64,000 nt of DNA, from positions 124,001 through 188,000 of the forward strand of contig JAJVHY010000017.1 of NCBI GenBank assembly GCA_022072455.1, given 5' to 3'. Under the pieces are notes generated by a model. The model ran no database searches. It was not told the origin of the DNA and worked only from the letters and a program-made list of their open reading frames with translations. This document shows, piece by piece, positions 17,321 to 25,858 of the stretch (position 1 is its first letter; the number at the start of each line of letters is the position of its first letter). A program made the translations under genes and the position numbers. Origin of the DNA: Verrucomicrobiia bacterium. GTDB taxonomy: Bacteria > Verrucomicrobiota > Verrucomicrobiia > Palsa-1439.

Positions 17321-17998
17321 GTGAAAACGCGCCCGTGGTTGCCCTATGTGTTGCCGATGGCGATTTACATGGGGTTTTTGCTCATCCAAACCCCCGGCAA
17401 TCTGCTCTGGATTTATCCGCTGAAAACGGTGGCGGTGGCCGCGGCATTGTGGTGGTTTCGCCGGGAATACTCTGAGTTGGTCCCGCGATTGTCGTGGCTC
17501 GCGGTGACGGTTGGTTTGGTGGCCATCGCGATTTGGATTTTCGGCGATCCATATTACCCGAAAATCGGCGAACTCTTGTTTGCGACGGAGATGAAGTTGA
17601 GCCAGTGGTTGAACTGGCCACCGCCGGTAGCGGACACAACACCGCCTTTCGATCCAACTGGCCGGTATTGGTTCATTGTCTTTCGGATTATCGGCGCGGT
17701 GGTGGTGGTGCCGTTGATGGAAGAATTGTTCTGGCGGGCTTTTCTGATTCGGTGGTTGGTGAGCGAGGATTTTCGGAGTGTGCCGGTCGGGACGTACACG
17801 TGGACATCGTTTGCGTTCACGACGGTGTTGTTCGGGTTGGAGCATGATCAGTGGTTGGCCGGGTTATTTTGTGGGGCGCTGTACAATTGGTTGTTGTACC
17901 GGACGCGGAGTGTGTGGGCGTGCGTCATCGCGCACGCGGTGAGCAACGCCGCGCTGGCCGGGTGGGTGTTGGCGCGTGGGGATTGGAAGTTTTGGTGA
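17321..17998 (+). CDS. CAAX prenyl protease-related membrane protease (CPBP/ABI family)
   Basis: 225 aa from the GTG at 17321 (MKTRPWLPYVLPM); the ATG at 17264 sits in the terminator hairpin. Several membrane helices carry the CPBP motifs: MEELFWRAFLIRW (EExxxR), FGLEHDQW and HAVSN, which place the Glu, His and Asn/His metal ligands in the membrane. The length and order resemble the CAAX-protease-related family found beside exosortase/PEP-CTERM systems, but no exosortase is visible here. It begins an operon of six tightly packed genes; the next starts one base after its stop. Confidence 0.82.
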   Translation: MKTRPWLPYVLPMAIYMGFLLIQTPGNLLWIYPLKTVAVAAALWWFRREYSELVPRLSWLAVTVGLVAIAIWIFGDPYYPKIGELLFATEMKLSQWLNWPPPVADTTPPFDPTGRYWFIVFRIIGAVVVVPLMEELFWRAFLIRWLVSEDFRSVPVGTYTWTSFAFTTVLFGLEHDQWLAGLFCGALYNWLLYRTRSVWACVIAHAVSNAALAGWVLARGDWKFW

Positions 17999-18004
17999 GA
18001 TGAA
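17981..18004 (+). repeat. 24-base direct repeat, copy 1 (protease gene end / TMTC gene start)
   Basis: The 24 bases covering the last codons of the protease gene (DWKFW, stop) and the first codons of the next gene recur exactly at 19659-19682, in front of the second TMTC-like gene. The repeat spans stop and start signals rather than a coding domain, so it is best read as a footprint of tandem duplication. Confidence 0.8.
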
Positions 18005-19634
18005 ATACGACCGGCGACTCGGACTGGCGGTGATAACCGCATCGCTTGCGGCAATTGTTGTGTGTTGGCCGTGTTTGCGCGGTGGTGTGTTGAGTAATAT
18101 GGATGACGACGTTTACCTCGAAAAGGCTCGCGAGGCCGGCGGGATCACCGCGCGTGGCCTCCGCTGGGCATTCACTGAAGTGGAGCCGTACTATCAACCG
18201 CTAGTGCGGGGGAGTCATCTTCTTGTCTACACAATCAGCGGCACGAATCCGGTCGGGCACCACGCGGTGAACCTTGGGTTGCACGTGCTGAATACCCTGT
18301 TGGTGGTGTTGCTGGCGTATCAACTCCTCCCCGGTGGGGTAGCGTGGTTGGCGGGGGTGTTGTTTGCGGTGCATCCGTTGCAGGCGGAGAGCGTGGCGTG
18401 GATTTCTGGGCGAACACAATTACTGTGCGGCGCGTTCATGCTGGGAGCCGCGCTGGCTTACTTGAAGGCTGAACAGTCGGGGCAACGAAAGTGGCTTTGG
18501 CTGGTGGCGACGTTCTATATGTTGGGATGGTTGTGCAAGCCGATTGTTGCGACGTTGCCGTTGGTCTTGTTGGTGCTGGATTGGTTTCCGTTGCGCCGCC
18601 ATGTCGGATTGTCTTGGTGGCGGTTGCTTCGTGAAAAACTGTGGATGTTCGCGGTGACGGCACTGATGGCGCCGCTCACTTATGTGTTTGCGCAGCGCAG
18701 CGGGATGGCAGTGGACACCGGCGAGTTAGGATGGCTGGAACGCGTTTTGGTGGCGGGCCGGGCCGTGGTGTTCTATCTGTGGAAGTTTGTTTGGCCGGCT
18801 TGGTTGTCGCCATTCTACCCGTTACCGGGGGAGGTGCGAGCCGGGAATCCTGATTTCTGGGTTCCGATACCGCTTCTGGTGATCTTTGGAATAGCAATTT
18901 GGCGCTGGCGCCAGCGATTGCCGGCGCTGGCTGCGGCTTGGTTTGTTTATCTCGCGTTGCTCTTACCGGTACTGGGCTTGACGCAATTTGGCTACCAGTC
19001 AGCCGCGAATCGCCATATGTATCTCGCGATGATCCCGTTGGTGCTCCTGGTGGTTGGCGGCGCGGGTCGATTTTGGGAGCGGCTGGCCGGCGGTGGAAGG
19101 GTTGGGTTGGCCGTTTTGACGTTGGGGGGTGTCTTTGCACTTGGCATCCGGTGTCATGCAGCAGTCAGCATGTGGCGAGATGATGAGACGCTGTGGCGGA
19201 ATGTTTTGCACTGGTATCCCGATTATGGGGTCGCCAACCTGAAAGTCGCACACGCTGCGGTGGCGAAGCGAGATTTTGTGACCGCTCGACGCTGCGCGGA
19301 ACGGGCTGCCGTCGCGTGGCCTGATAATGTCGAAGTTCAGGGGTTGCTCGGATTGGTATGCCTGAAGGATGGGGATGCGCCAGCCGCGATTCGCGTGCTG
19401 TTGCCTCTGGCGGAGCGGACGGATGTGTGGCTCCCACTGGCTCGTTACAATTTGGCGTCCGCATATGTCAGAGTGGGATCGAATGCCGCGGCGGTAGTCG
19501 AGTTAGGCAAAGTTATGGCTCGCGAACCACAGTTTCGTGAGATAGCACGGCGGGATCGCGAACTGGTCGCGCTGCGGTCGGATGAAAGGTTTTTACAATT
19601 GCTTCAAACTACGAGCGGAGAGGAAGAACCGTGA
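18000..19634 (+). CDS. TMTC-like polytopic membrane protein with TPRs (putative glycosyltransferase)
   Basis: 544 aa from the ATG at 18000, one base after the protease stop. After the first helix comes the acidic loop motif SNMDDDVYL near residue 35, then YYQPL and GHHAVNLGLHVLN, about ten helices, and LFAVHPLQAESVAWISGRTQLL in a loop; the C-terminal 130 residues are TPR-like (VANLKVAHAAVAKRDFVTARRC). Topology and motifs fit the GT-C/TMTC type that would move a sugar from a lipid carrier to a protein on the outer face of the inner membrane. Activity is inferred. Confidence 0.76.
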   Translation: MKYDRRLGLAVITASLAAIVVCWPCLRGGVLSNMDDDVYLEKAREAGGITARGLRWAFTEVEPYYQPLVRGSHLLVYTISGTNPVGHHAVNLGLHVLNTLLVVLLAYQLLPGGVAWLAGVLFAVHPLQAESVAWISGRTQLLCGAFMLGAALAYLKAEQSGQRKWLWLVATFYMLGWLCKPIVATLPLVLLVLDWFPLRRHVGLSWWRLLREKLWMFAVTALMAPLTYVFAQRSGMAVDTGELGWLERVLVAGRAVVFYLWKFVWPAWLSPFYPLPGEVRAGNPDFWVPIPLLVIFGIAIWRWRQRLPALAAAWFVYLALLLPVLGLTQFGYQSAANRHMYLAMIPLVLLVVGGAGRFWERLAGGGRVGLAVLTLGGVFALGIRCHAAVSMWRDDETLWRNVLHWYPDYGVANLKVAHAAVAKRDFVTARRCAERAAVAWPDNVEVQGLLGLVCLKDGDAPAAIRVLLPLAERTDVWLPLARYNLASAYVRVGSNAAAVVELGKVMAREPQFREIARRDRELVALRSDERFLQLLQTTSGEEEP

Positions 19635-19658
19635 AGCGATTGAGAATCGCGCCGCGAG

Positions 19659-19682
19659 GATTGGAAGTTTTGGTGAGATGAA
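19659..19682 (+). repeat. 24-base direct repeat, copy 2 (upstream of second TMTC gene)
   Basis: Exact copy of 17981-18004. Here the segment no longer encodes the end of a protease: it lies after the stop of the first TMTC-like gene (19634) and supplies the start region of the second one. The similarity drops sharply outside the 24 bases. Confidence 0.8.
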
Positions 19683-21408
19683 GCACCCGTTGACGAAACT
19701 GCTGGTTGGGTTGGGGGTGGTCACATTGCTCGTGCATTGGGGGGCGGTCGGGAATGAGTTCACGTACTGGGATGATTGGGGCTATGTGGAACTGGCCAAT
19801 CAACATCGGTTGACGTGGGCCGGGATCAAATGGGCATTTACCAGCACTTACATTTACTATCAACCGCTGACGTGGTTGTCGCATGGATTGGATTGCGTGT
19901 TGTGGGGCGTGATGCCGGCGGGGCATCACGCGCAGAGCGTCGTGTGGCATGCGTTAAACGCGGTGTTGGTCGCCGGGTTGGCGTGGCAGTTGAGCAAGTG
20001 GGCGGCACCGTGGTCGGAGACGGAGCGGTTGTATTTTGCCGGCTGGGTCGGGATCGTGTTCGCGGTACATCCGTTGCAGGTGGAGGCAGTGGCGTGGATT
20101 GCCGGGCGGAAGACAGTTTTGGCGGCTTTTTTTACGTTGCTGGCGGCTATGGCGTATGTGCGCTGGGCGAACGCCGAGCACGAGCGCCGGTGGTGGTGGG
20201 CGATGTTGGGGGCGTATGGGCTGGCGTTGTTGAGCAAGCCGATGGCGGTGTCATTGCCGGTGGCGTTGGTGGCGCTGGATATTTTCCCGTTGCGCCGTGT
20301 TGAAGTGCGCGGGTGGTTCGGAATCATTCGCGAAAAATGGCTGTTGCTTTTGCTGGCCGGGATTGTGGGAGTGGCGACGATAATCGGTCAGGCGGAGGTG
20401 GGGGCGTTGACGGCGGTGCCGCTGGGGCCGGTGGAGCGCGGTTTGGTGGCGGCGCGGAGTTTGTATTTTTATTTGTGGAAAATGCTCTTCCCGGTCTGGC
20501 TTTCGCCGTTTTATCCGTTGGGGGAATGGAACAATTACCGGCAGGCGGAGTTTGTCTTGCCGGTGGTGATCTGCTTCTTGATCGGCGGGGTGGCGATCGC
20601 GTTGTGGCGGCGGGCCCCGCAGGTGGCGGCGACGGGAGTGGGATATTTGGCGTTTGTGCTGCCGGTGTCGGGTTTGTTTCAGGCGGGCGGCCAGGCGGTG
20701 GCTGACCGGTTTGCGTATTTGCCGATTGTGCCGGTGTTGTTGTTGTGCGGGGGCGGATTGGTGGTGTTGCGCCGGCAATTGGCGGAGAAGTACCGAGGGG
20801 TGTTGGGCATTGTGTTGGGGGCGCATTTGTTGTGGTTGGTGGCGCGGACGCAACAGCAGATACCGGTCTGGCATGATTCAGCGCGGATGTGGCAGGAGGT
20901 TTGTGACCAAATCAGCGCTTCGACGACAGAGTATGGATACGCGGCGGCCGCGTTGACACGGGAGAAACGGTATGACGAGGCGCTGATTTACGCCGAGCAG
21001 GCGTATCAGCTTTTGCCGGCGACGGCGGCGGATTCGCGCGAGCAGGTGGGGAAAATTTTCCGGGATTTGGCGGCGACGTTTGTCGAGGTCCGGCGGTTTC
21101 CGGAGTGCGTTTTGGCGGGGTTCCGGGCGACGGAGTTGTTGCCGGGGGATGCAGTGGGGCACGCGGCGCTGGGGTTGGGGTTGTTGAAGGTGGGGAAACC
21201 GCGCGAGGCGGTGGCGCCGCTGGAACGAGCGGTGGAGTTGCGCGGGAATTTGCCGGCGGCCCGGTATAATCTGGCGTGCGCGTATGCCGGGACGGGGCGG
21301 TTGGAGGATGCGGCGCGGGTGTTGGCGGAGGCGGTGGCGTTGGAACCGGGCTTGGCCGGTTTGGCGGAGCGGGATCCGGCCTTGGCGCGGTTGCGGGAGG
21401 GGAAATGA
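19678..21408 (+). CDS. Second TMTC-like polytopic membrane protein with TPRs (putative glycosyltransferase)
   Basis: 576 aa from the ATG at 19678. Same plan as its neighbour: first helix, then EFTYWDDWGYVELAN (WDD acidic motif near residue 33), WAFTSTYIYYQPLTWLSHGLDC, GHHAQSVVWHALNAVL, IVFAVHPLQVEAVAWIAGRKTVL and about ten helices, then a TPR-rich C-terminus (KRYDEALIYAEQAYQLLP, GHAALGLGLLKVGKPREAVAPLERAVELRG). It is a tandem paralogue of the gene at 18000. The plus strand is markedly rich in G and T here. Its stop overlaps the YbaK-like start (ATGA). Confidence 0.77.
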   Translation: MKHPLTKLLVGLGVVTLLVHWGAVGNEFTYWDDWGYVELANQHRLTWAGIKWAFTSTYIYYQPLTWLSHGLDCVLWGVMPAGHHAQSVVWHALNAVLVAGLAWQLSKWAAPWSETERLYFAGWVGIVFAVHPLQVEAVAWIAGRKTVLAAFFTLLAAMAYVRWANAEHERRWWWAMLGAYGLALLSKPMAVSLPVALVALDIFPLRRVEVRGWFGIIREKWLLLLLAGIVGVATIIGQAEVGALTAVPLGPVERGLVAARSLYFYLWKMLFPVWLSPFYPLGEWNNYRQAEFVLPVVICFLIGGVAIALWRRAPQVAATGVGYLAFVLPVSGLFQAGGQAVADRFAYLPIVPVLLLCGGGLVVLRRQLAEKYRGVLGIVLGAHLLWLVARTQQQIPVWHDSARMWQEVCDQISASTTEYGYAAAALTREKRYDEALIYAEQAYQLLPATAADSREQVGKIFRDLAATFVEVRRFPECVLAGFRATELLPGDAVGHAALGLGLLKVGKPREAVAPLERAVELRGNLPAARYNLACAYAGTGRLEDAARVLAEAVALEPGLAGLAERDPALARLREGK

Positions 21409-21851
21409 AAATTCCAGAGCGGTTGATCAAGTTTTTGGATGAACAGAAGGTCCGGTATGAAATCCGGCATCACCCGGTGGCCTACACGGCGCAAGAATTG
21501 GCGGCCATCGAGGGCGTGCCGGGCCGAATACACGCGAAGGTCGTGGTGGTGAAGATCGCCGGCAAGCTGGCGTTGGCTGTGTTGCCGGCGGATTGTCGAA
21601 TTGATCTGGCGCGCTTGGGGGCGGTGATGGCGACGGAGGCGGAGTTTCGGGATGTGTTCCCGGATTGCGCGACGGGGACGATGCCGCCGTTTGGTCAGTT
21701 GTATGGGGTGCCGACGCATCTTGACCGGCGGTTGACGGAGAATGAGCGGATTATTTTTGAGGCGGGGACGCACAGTGATGCGATTCTGATGCGGTCTGCC
21801 GATTATGAGCGGTTGGCGCAGCCGGTCGTGGGCGATTTTGGGGTGAAATGA
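21405..21851 (+). CDS. YbaK/ProX-type aminoacyl-tRNA deacylase domain protein
   Basis: 148 aa from the ATG at 21405. Matches the tRNA-editing domain: HHPVAYTAQELAA near residue 22, HAKVVVVKIAGKLALAVLPAD with the conserved lysine, then GTMPPFGQLYGVPTHLDRRL. Free-standing domains of this type hydrolyse mischarged aminoacyl-tRNAs. Here it is embedded between putative glycosyltransferase genes with four-base overlaps on both sides, which is an odd place for an editing enzyme; a link to the operon's membrane proteins is unknown. Confidence 0.85.
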   Translation: MKIPERLIKFLDEQKVRYEIRHHPVAYTAQELAAIEGVPGRIHAKVVVVKIAGKLALAVLPADCRIDLARLGAVMATEAEFRDVFPDCATGTMPPFGQLYGVPTHLDRRLTENERIIFEAGTHSDAILMRSADYERLAQPVVGDFGVK

Positions 21852-23629
21852 TGCGCAAGCCGGTATTGGTCGGTTTGTTTTTATTGCTGGCGGTGGCGGC
21901 GCATTGGGTGGTGCGGTGGCCGGAGTTGGCGCAGTTGCGCGGTCGGGATGGGTACGTCATGGCGGGGCCGGATTGTTATATGCACTGGCGGTTGGTGACG
22001 CGGGCGTTGGCGGGTGAAGGGGTGCGGATTCGTTGGATGATGGAGGATAATGCTCCCTATGGACGGCCGAATGAATGGACTTCGCCGATGACGATTGTGA
22101 GTGTGGCGGGAGTGCGATTGGTGGAGGCAGTGAGCGGGTGGCCGCGGGACAAGGCGTTGCGGGTGACGCGGTTGTGGGTGGGGCCGGTGATCGGGTTGGT
22201 GGCGTTAGGGGGGCTGGCGTGGTTGGGCTGGCGGACGGGCGGGTGGTTGATGGTTGTTGGGTGGGTGGGGACGTGGGTGGCGCTGAAGCCGGTCATTGAG
22301 GCGAGTGGTTTTGGGAATACTGATCATCATGGGTTGAATCAGGTGTTGGCGATTTTGATGTTGGGGGGCGCGGTGGCGTGGTGGCGGAATCCAACGCGGG
22401 CCGGGGGAATTTTTGTTGGATTGGTTTCGGCGGTGGCGTTGTGGTCGGCCGGGTCGGAGTTGTTGCCGGCGTGGGGGTTGGTGGCGTTGTGGGCGGGCTG
22501 GGAGATGGCGCACCGGCAGCGGGTGGAGTTTTGGCGGTGGTGGTGGATTGTCGGCGGAATCGGAACGGCGATGGCGTTGGTTTTCGAGTTTTGGCCGGCA
22601 GTGTGGCAGACGCGGTTGGAGTTGTTGTCGGTCTGGCATGTGACGTTGTGGGGAATCACCGGGGGATTGTTGGAGTTTTTGTGTCGAGAGCAGCGGCGCG
22701 ACCGGCAACGGGTGGCAGTGGGTGTGGCGGTGTTGTTGACGTTGGTGGTGGCGGCGGCGGTGCGCGGGTTCAAGCTGGATGCATTGCACGTGATGCAGGA
22801 TCCACGGTTTGTGTTGCACGCGACGAATATAGTGGAGTTGGAGTCATTTGGCCGGTTTGGGGTGGAGGAATCGCTCCGGTATTGGTGGTGGGCGGTGGGG
22901 TTGTTGCCGGTGGTGGTGGCAGTGGGGTGGTGGCGGTTTCGGGAGTTGAATCCGGCCGGGCGGTGGTTGGTGATTTGTGCCGGGGTGTTTCTGTTTTTGA
23001 CTTTCCAGCAACGGCGGTGGGACGTGTTTTTGGTGGTCGCGCTGGTTTTGGCTGGCGGGATGTTGGTGAGCGAATTTTGGCCGCGGTGGCGTTGGGTTGG
23101 GTTGGTCGGGTTGGTGGGGTTGACGGTGCCGACCTGGTTCGCAGTGGCGCGCGAATGGGAGTCGGCGCGGAGTTATGATTGGACGGGGAATGTGACGGTG
23201 CGATTGGAGGCGGTGTCGGAGTGTTTGGGGCGACAGGCACCGGGCACAATCGTGTTGGCACCATGGGATCAAGGGAGTGTGTTGGCGGGTTTGGGGCAGG
23301 TGCGGGTGGTCGGGTCGGGGTATTGGTCGAATTTGGATGGGTTGATGGATGAGCAGGTGTTGTTGACGACGGAGTCACCGGAGGTTTTTTGGGGGATCGT
23401 GCAGCGACGGGGGATTGAGTTTTTGGTGGCGCGGGAGCCGGCAGCGTTTTTGTTGGATTTGACGTTGGCAAAGGTCGTGGTTAGCGGTCGGGTGCCGGCA
23501 GACGTGGAGGTGCGGCGAACGGTAGTGTGGCAGGTGGCAGCCCGACGGCAAGCGGCGGCATTGGTGTGTCCGGAATTGCCGACGGAGTGGCGAATTATTC
23601 CGTTGGGTCGGGAGGTGAAGCGACAATGA
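21848..23629 (+). CDS. STT3/AglB-like putative oligosaccharyltransferase
   Basis: 593 aa, about 11-13 membrane helices and a soluble C-terminal domain. Features resembling STT3/PglB/AglB: a first periplasmic loop with AGPDCYMHWRL (acidic residue D42 followed by an aromatic and His/Arg), MMEDNAPYGRPNEWTSP, then GNTDHHGLNQ (D159-H160-H161, the DHH of the second conserved loop), LESFG in the place of the TIXE/SVSE motif, and APWDQGS at 471-477 in the place of WWDYG. Such enzymes transfer a lipid-linked glycan to Asn. The divergent WWDYG motif means substrate and even activity must be tested. Overlaps its neighbours by four bases. Confidence 0.68.
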   Translation: MMRKPVLVGLFLLLAVAAHWVVRWPELAQLRGRDGYVMAGPDCYMHWRLVTRALAGEGVRIRWMMEDNAPYGRPNEWTSPMTIVSVAGVRLVEAVSGWPRDKALRVTRLWVGPVIGLVALGGLAWLGWRTGGWLMVVGWVGTWVALKPVIEASGFGNTDHHGLNQVLAILMLGGAVAWWRNPTRAGGIFVGLVSAVALWSAGSELLPAWGLVALWAGWEMAHRQRVEFWRWWWIVGGIGTAMALVFEFWPAVWQTRLELLSVWHVTLWGITGGLLEFLCREQRRDRQRVAVGVAVLLTLVVAAAVRGFKLDALHVMQDPRFVLHATNIVELESFGRFGVEESLRYWWWAVGLLPVVVAVGWWRFRELNPAGRWLVICAGVFLFLTFQQRRWDVFLVVALVLAGGMLVSEFWPRWRWVGLVGLVGLTVPTWFAVAREWESARSYDWTGNVTVRLEAVSECLGRQAPGTIVLAPWDQGSVLAGLGQVRVVGSGYWSNLDGLMDEQVLLTTESPEVFWGIVQRRGIEFLVAREPAAFLLDLTLAKVVVSGRVPADVEVRRTVVWQVAARRQAAALVCPELPTEWRIIPLGREVKRQ

Positions 23630-24804
23630 CGATAGCTGATTTGGTAGGCGATGAAGCGTTGCGCCGGCATGAGTTTCCGGTATGTGCGGAAAAGACATTT
23701 TTGGCGCATGCGGCGGTGTGTCCGCTGCCGCGGCGGGTGACGAAGGCCGTCCAAGATTACATGACATTGGCCGGCACAGATGATCAAGAAGCGGTCTTGC
23801 CGGCGGGGGTGGTGCGGGAAACGCGGGAGCTGGTGGCGCGGTTGCTGGAGGTGAGTCCGGCAGAGGTCGCGTTTACCGGGTCAACTTCGATGGGGTTGGG
23901 TTTGGTGGCGAGTGGGCTGGACTGGCAGGCGGGTGAGAATGTGGTGTGTTACCGGGATGATTATCCGGCCAATGTTTATCCGTGGATGGAATTGGCGAAA
24001 CGCGGAGTGGAGGTACGGTTCGTGGAGCCGGCAGTTTATGGCCGGGTGACGGTGGAGGATGTGGCGCGGGTTGTGGATGAACAGACCCGGTTGGTGGCGT
24101 TGGCGAGTGTGCATTTTGTATCGGGCTGGCGGTTGGCGGTGGAGCAGATTGGGGAGTTTTTGAGGAAAAAGGGGATTTTGTTTTGTTTGGATGGGATTCA
24201 GAGTTTTGGGGCGTTGCGAACGAGTCTCCGGTATGTGGATTTTGCAGCGGCGGATGCTCACAAATGGCTGCTGGGGCCGCTCGGAGTCGCGCTTTTCTAT
24301 GTCCGGCGTGAGAATTTTGACCGATTGCGGCCGGCGTTGATCGGTTGGCACAATGCGGTCTGTCCGGATTTCGTGGTGCAAGAGCGGTTGGTTTTTTGGC
24401 CGGATGCACGCCGGTATGAGCCGGGGAGTTTGAATCTGGCAGGTTTGATTGGTTTGCGAGCGGCACTGACGCTGATTATGGAGTTGGGGTTGGAGGCTGT
24501 CGAGGCGCGGATATTGGACTTGAGGCGGGATTTGGTTGAGCAAGGGCAGGCGCTGGGGTGGGAGGTGATTGGGCCGACGATTGAGGGTGGATCGGGGATT
24601 GTGTCGTTTGGATTGGCGAAGGGGGTGGCGGATGAAGTTCAGGCGCAATTGGCAGCGGCGGGAGTTGTGGCGTCAATCCGGACGCTGCGCGGTGGAATGA
24701 AGTGTGTGAGGTTGTCGCCACATTTTTATAACACCAGCCAAGAGATTGCAGCGGCGATCAAGGCGTTGAAGGTGCGGCCGGGGGCTCTATCAAGAAAATG
24801 TTAA
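23626..24804 (+). CDS. Class V aminotransferase / cysteine desulfurase-like PLP enzyme
   Basis: 392 aa from the ATG at 23626, which overlaps the STT3-like stop. PLP fold type I: TGSTSMGLGLVASGL cofactor loop, FCLDGIQSFGALR (Asp contacting the PLP ring) and the Schiff-base lysine in DAHKWLLGPLG. A catalytic cysteine loop of NifS/IscS type is not evident, so it is closer to the isopenicillin-N epimerase/SufS-like subgroup of unknown substrate. It is the last gene of the 17.3-24.8 kb operon; no terminator hairpin is obvious after it. Confidence 0.82.
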   Translation: MTIADLVGDEALRRHEFPVCAEKTFLAHAAVCPLPRRVTKAVQDYMTLAGTDDQEAVLPAGVVRETRELVARLLEVSPAEVAFTGSTSMGLGLVASGLDWQAGENVVCYRDDYPANVYPWMELAKRGVEVRFVEPAVYGRVTVEDVARVVDEQTRLVALASVHFVSGWRLAVEQIGEFLRKKGILFCLDGIQSFGALRTSLRYVDFAAADAHKWLLGPLGVALFYVRRENFDRLRPALIGWHNAVCPDFVVQERLVFWPDARRYEPGSLNLAGLIGLRAALTLIMELGLEAVEARILDLRRDLVEQGQALGWEVIGPTIEGGSGIVSFGLAKGVADEVQAQLAAAGVVASIRTLRGGMKCVRLSPHFYNTSQEIAAAIKALKVRPGALSRKC

Positions 24805-24839
24805 AAAATGCCATATTCGATTCGAGGTCGTATTCACGA

Positions 24840-24868
24840 TTGACTGGAACCGGTCTACCACCTATGTT
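24840..24868 (+). promoter_or_regulatory. Sigma-70-like promoter of prepilin copy 1
   Basis: TTGACT (24840-24845), 17-base spacer, TATGTT (24863-24868), about 90 bases before the ATG. The matching position of copy 2 also has a -35/-10 pair with a 17-base spacer although the surrounding bases differ, which supports both. Confidence 0.6.
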
Positions 24869-24893
24869 CGGTGGTAGTTACCCGCCGCGAAGC

Positions 24894-25600
24894 GGGGCAG
24901 GATCCCATCCGCGGGGGCGAGGAATAGGTCAACAAAATCAGTAATGGAGGCAAGATATGAGTCAGTTGCTTAAGAAAAAGATCGGTGGCTTTACGCTCAT
25001 CGAACTTCTCGTCGTCATCGCGATCATCGCGATTCTCGCAGGGATGCTGTTGCCAGCGTTGGCGACGGCCCGTGAAAAAGCGCGGCGCACGCAATGTTTG
25101 AACAACCTGAAGCAGATTGGTTTGGCGATTGCGCAGTATGCCGGGGACTTTAATGACAAGTTGCCATTGAGTGGTTCGGCTGGTTCAGGTGCTGAAGCGC
25201 AATTTTCGCTACTCGCCAACACGCTTGGCAGTCCGAAAGTTTTGGTTTGTCCTTCGTCGAGCAAAACGGCAACCAATGCATTTGCAGCGACCAATTACGC
25301 CGGCAATGCCAATTGTTCGTATGCCTACCAAGGCACGCCGGGCACTGGTTCGACCGCCAGTAATCTGACGTGGCAATCCAGTTCCGATGAAATCATTGCG
25401 TGGGATTCTGGCGCGGCAGTCACGGTCAATAGCGCACCAGTGGCTTGGACCGTTGGCGGCAATCACAAGACCTCGGGTGGCAATATCCTGTTCAATGACG
25501 GACATGTGTCATTCGCGACCAAGGTGCCGACCAATGCGCCCGCCGGCGTATTGAACCAATAAATACCTGTCTTACTCAGACCAATCACGAGAAGCCCTGC
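24894..25600 (+). repeat. Long direct repeat, copy 1 (prepilin-like gene)
   Basis: From the GGGGCAGGATCCC stretch in the leader, through the whole gene, to the left arm of the terminator, this block matches 25859-26566. The only changes I could see are one extra G in the leader of copy 2 and the base change at the end of the terminator arm. Flanks on both sides are clearly diverged. Confidence 0.95.
24957..25562 (+). CDS. Prepilin-like protein (type II pseudopilin family), copy 1
   Basis: 201 aa. Type IV prepilin leader [30 protein letters not shown], cleaved by PilD between Gly and Phe, with Glu5 of the mature protein present. The C-terminal part has the planctomycete/verrucomicrobial signature [20 protein letters not shown], an H-x(10)-DG variant of the H-X9-DG motif. 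Such proteins are secreted or assembled by type II/IV-like machineries. Good RBS (tggagg) nine bases upstream. It has its own promoter and terminator and is identical in protein sequence to the copy at 25923. Confidence 0.9.
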   Translation: MSQLLKKKIGGFTLIELLVVIAIIAILAGMLLPALATAREKARRTQCLNNLKQIGLAIAQYAGDFNDKLPLSGSAGSGAEAQFSLLANTLGSPKVLVCPSSSKTATNAFAATNYAGNANCSYAYQGTPGTGSTASNLTWQSSSDEIIAWDSGAAVTVNSAPVAWTVGGNHKTSGGNILFNDGHVSFATKVPTNAPAGVLNQ

Positions 25601-25620
25601 CATGTCGGCGGGGCTTCTTG
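25591..25620 (+). terminator. Terminator of prepilin copy 1
   Basis: Stem GAAGCCCTGCC / GGCGGGGCTTC (11 pairs, one T-G), loop ATGTC, at 25591-25617, followed by a weak T-rich tail (TTGCTTTC). Confidence 0.8.
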
Positions 25621-25803
25621 CTTTCTGGAATTGTAGATTTTTTTGAGTAATCGGGTTGTCGGACGCCGGTGGAAGTTATTACAAGGGGTTACGATGCAGT
25701 TGGTTGATTTTGCTTTTTTATGAACTTGCCGAAAGGGATTTCGGGCTCTGCATCAAGAAAATGTAAAGAAATGGAACGCGGGGCCGGATAAGCCCTTTCG
25801 AGT

Positions 25804-25832
25804 TTGACAGTTATGCAAAGTTCCTTCAATGT
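25804..25832 (+). promoter_or_regulatory. Sigma-70-like promoter of prepilin copy 2
   Basis: TTGACA (25804-25809), 17-base spacer, CAATGT (25827-25832). The rest of the 25621-25858 gap has no gene; a shared motif (GGCTCT..ATCAAGAAAATG) near 25750 also occurs near 24783 before copy 1, so the duplication reached further upstream and has since diverged. Confidence 0.6.
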
Positions 25833-25858
25833 TCACCTAGTGGTACCCATCGCGATGT

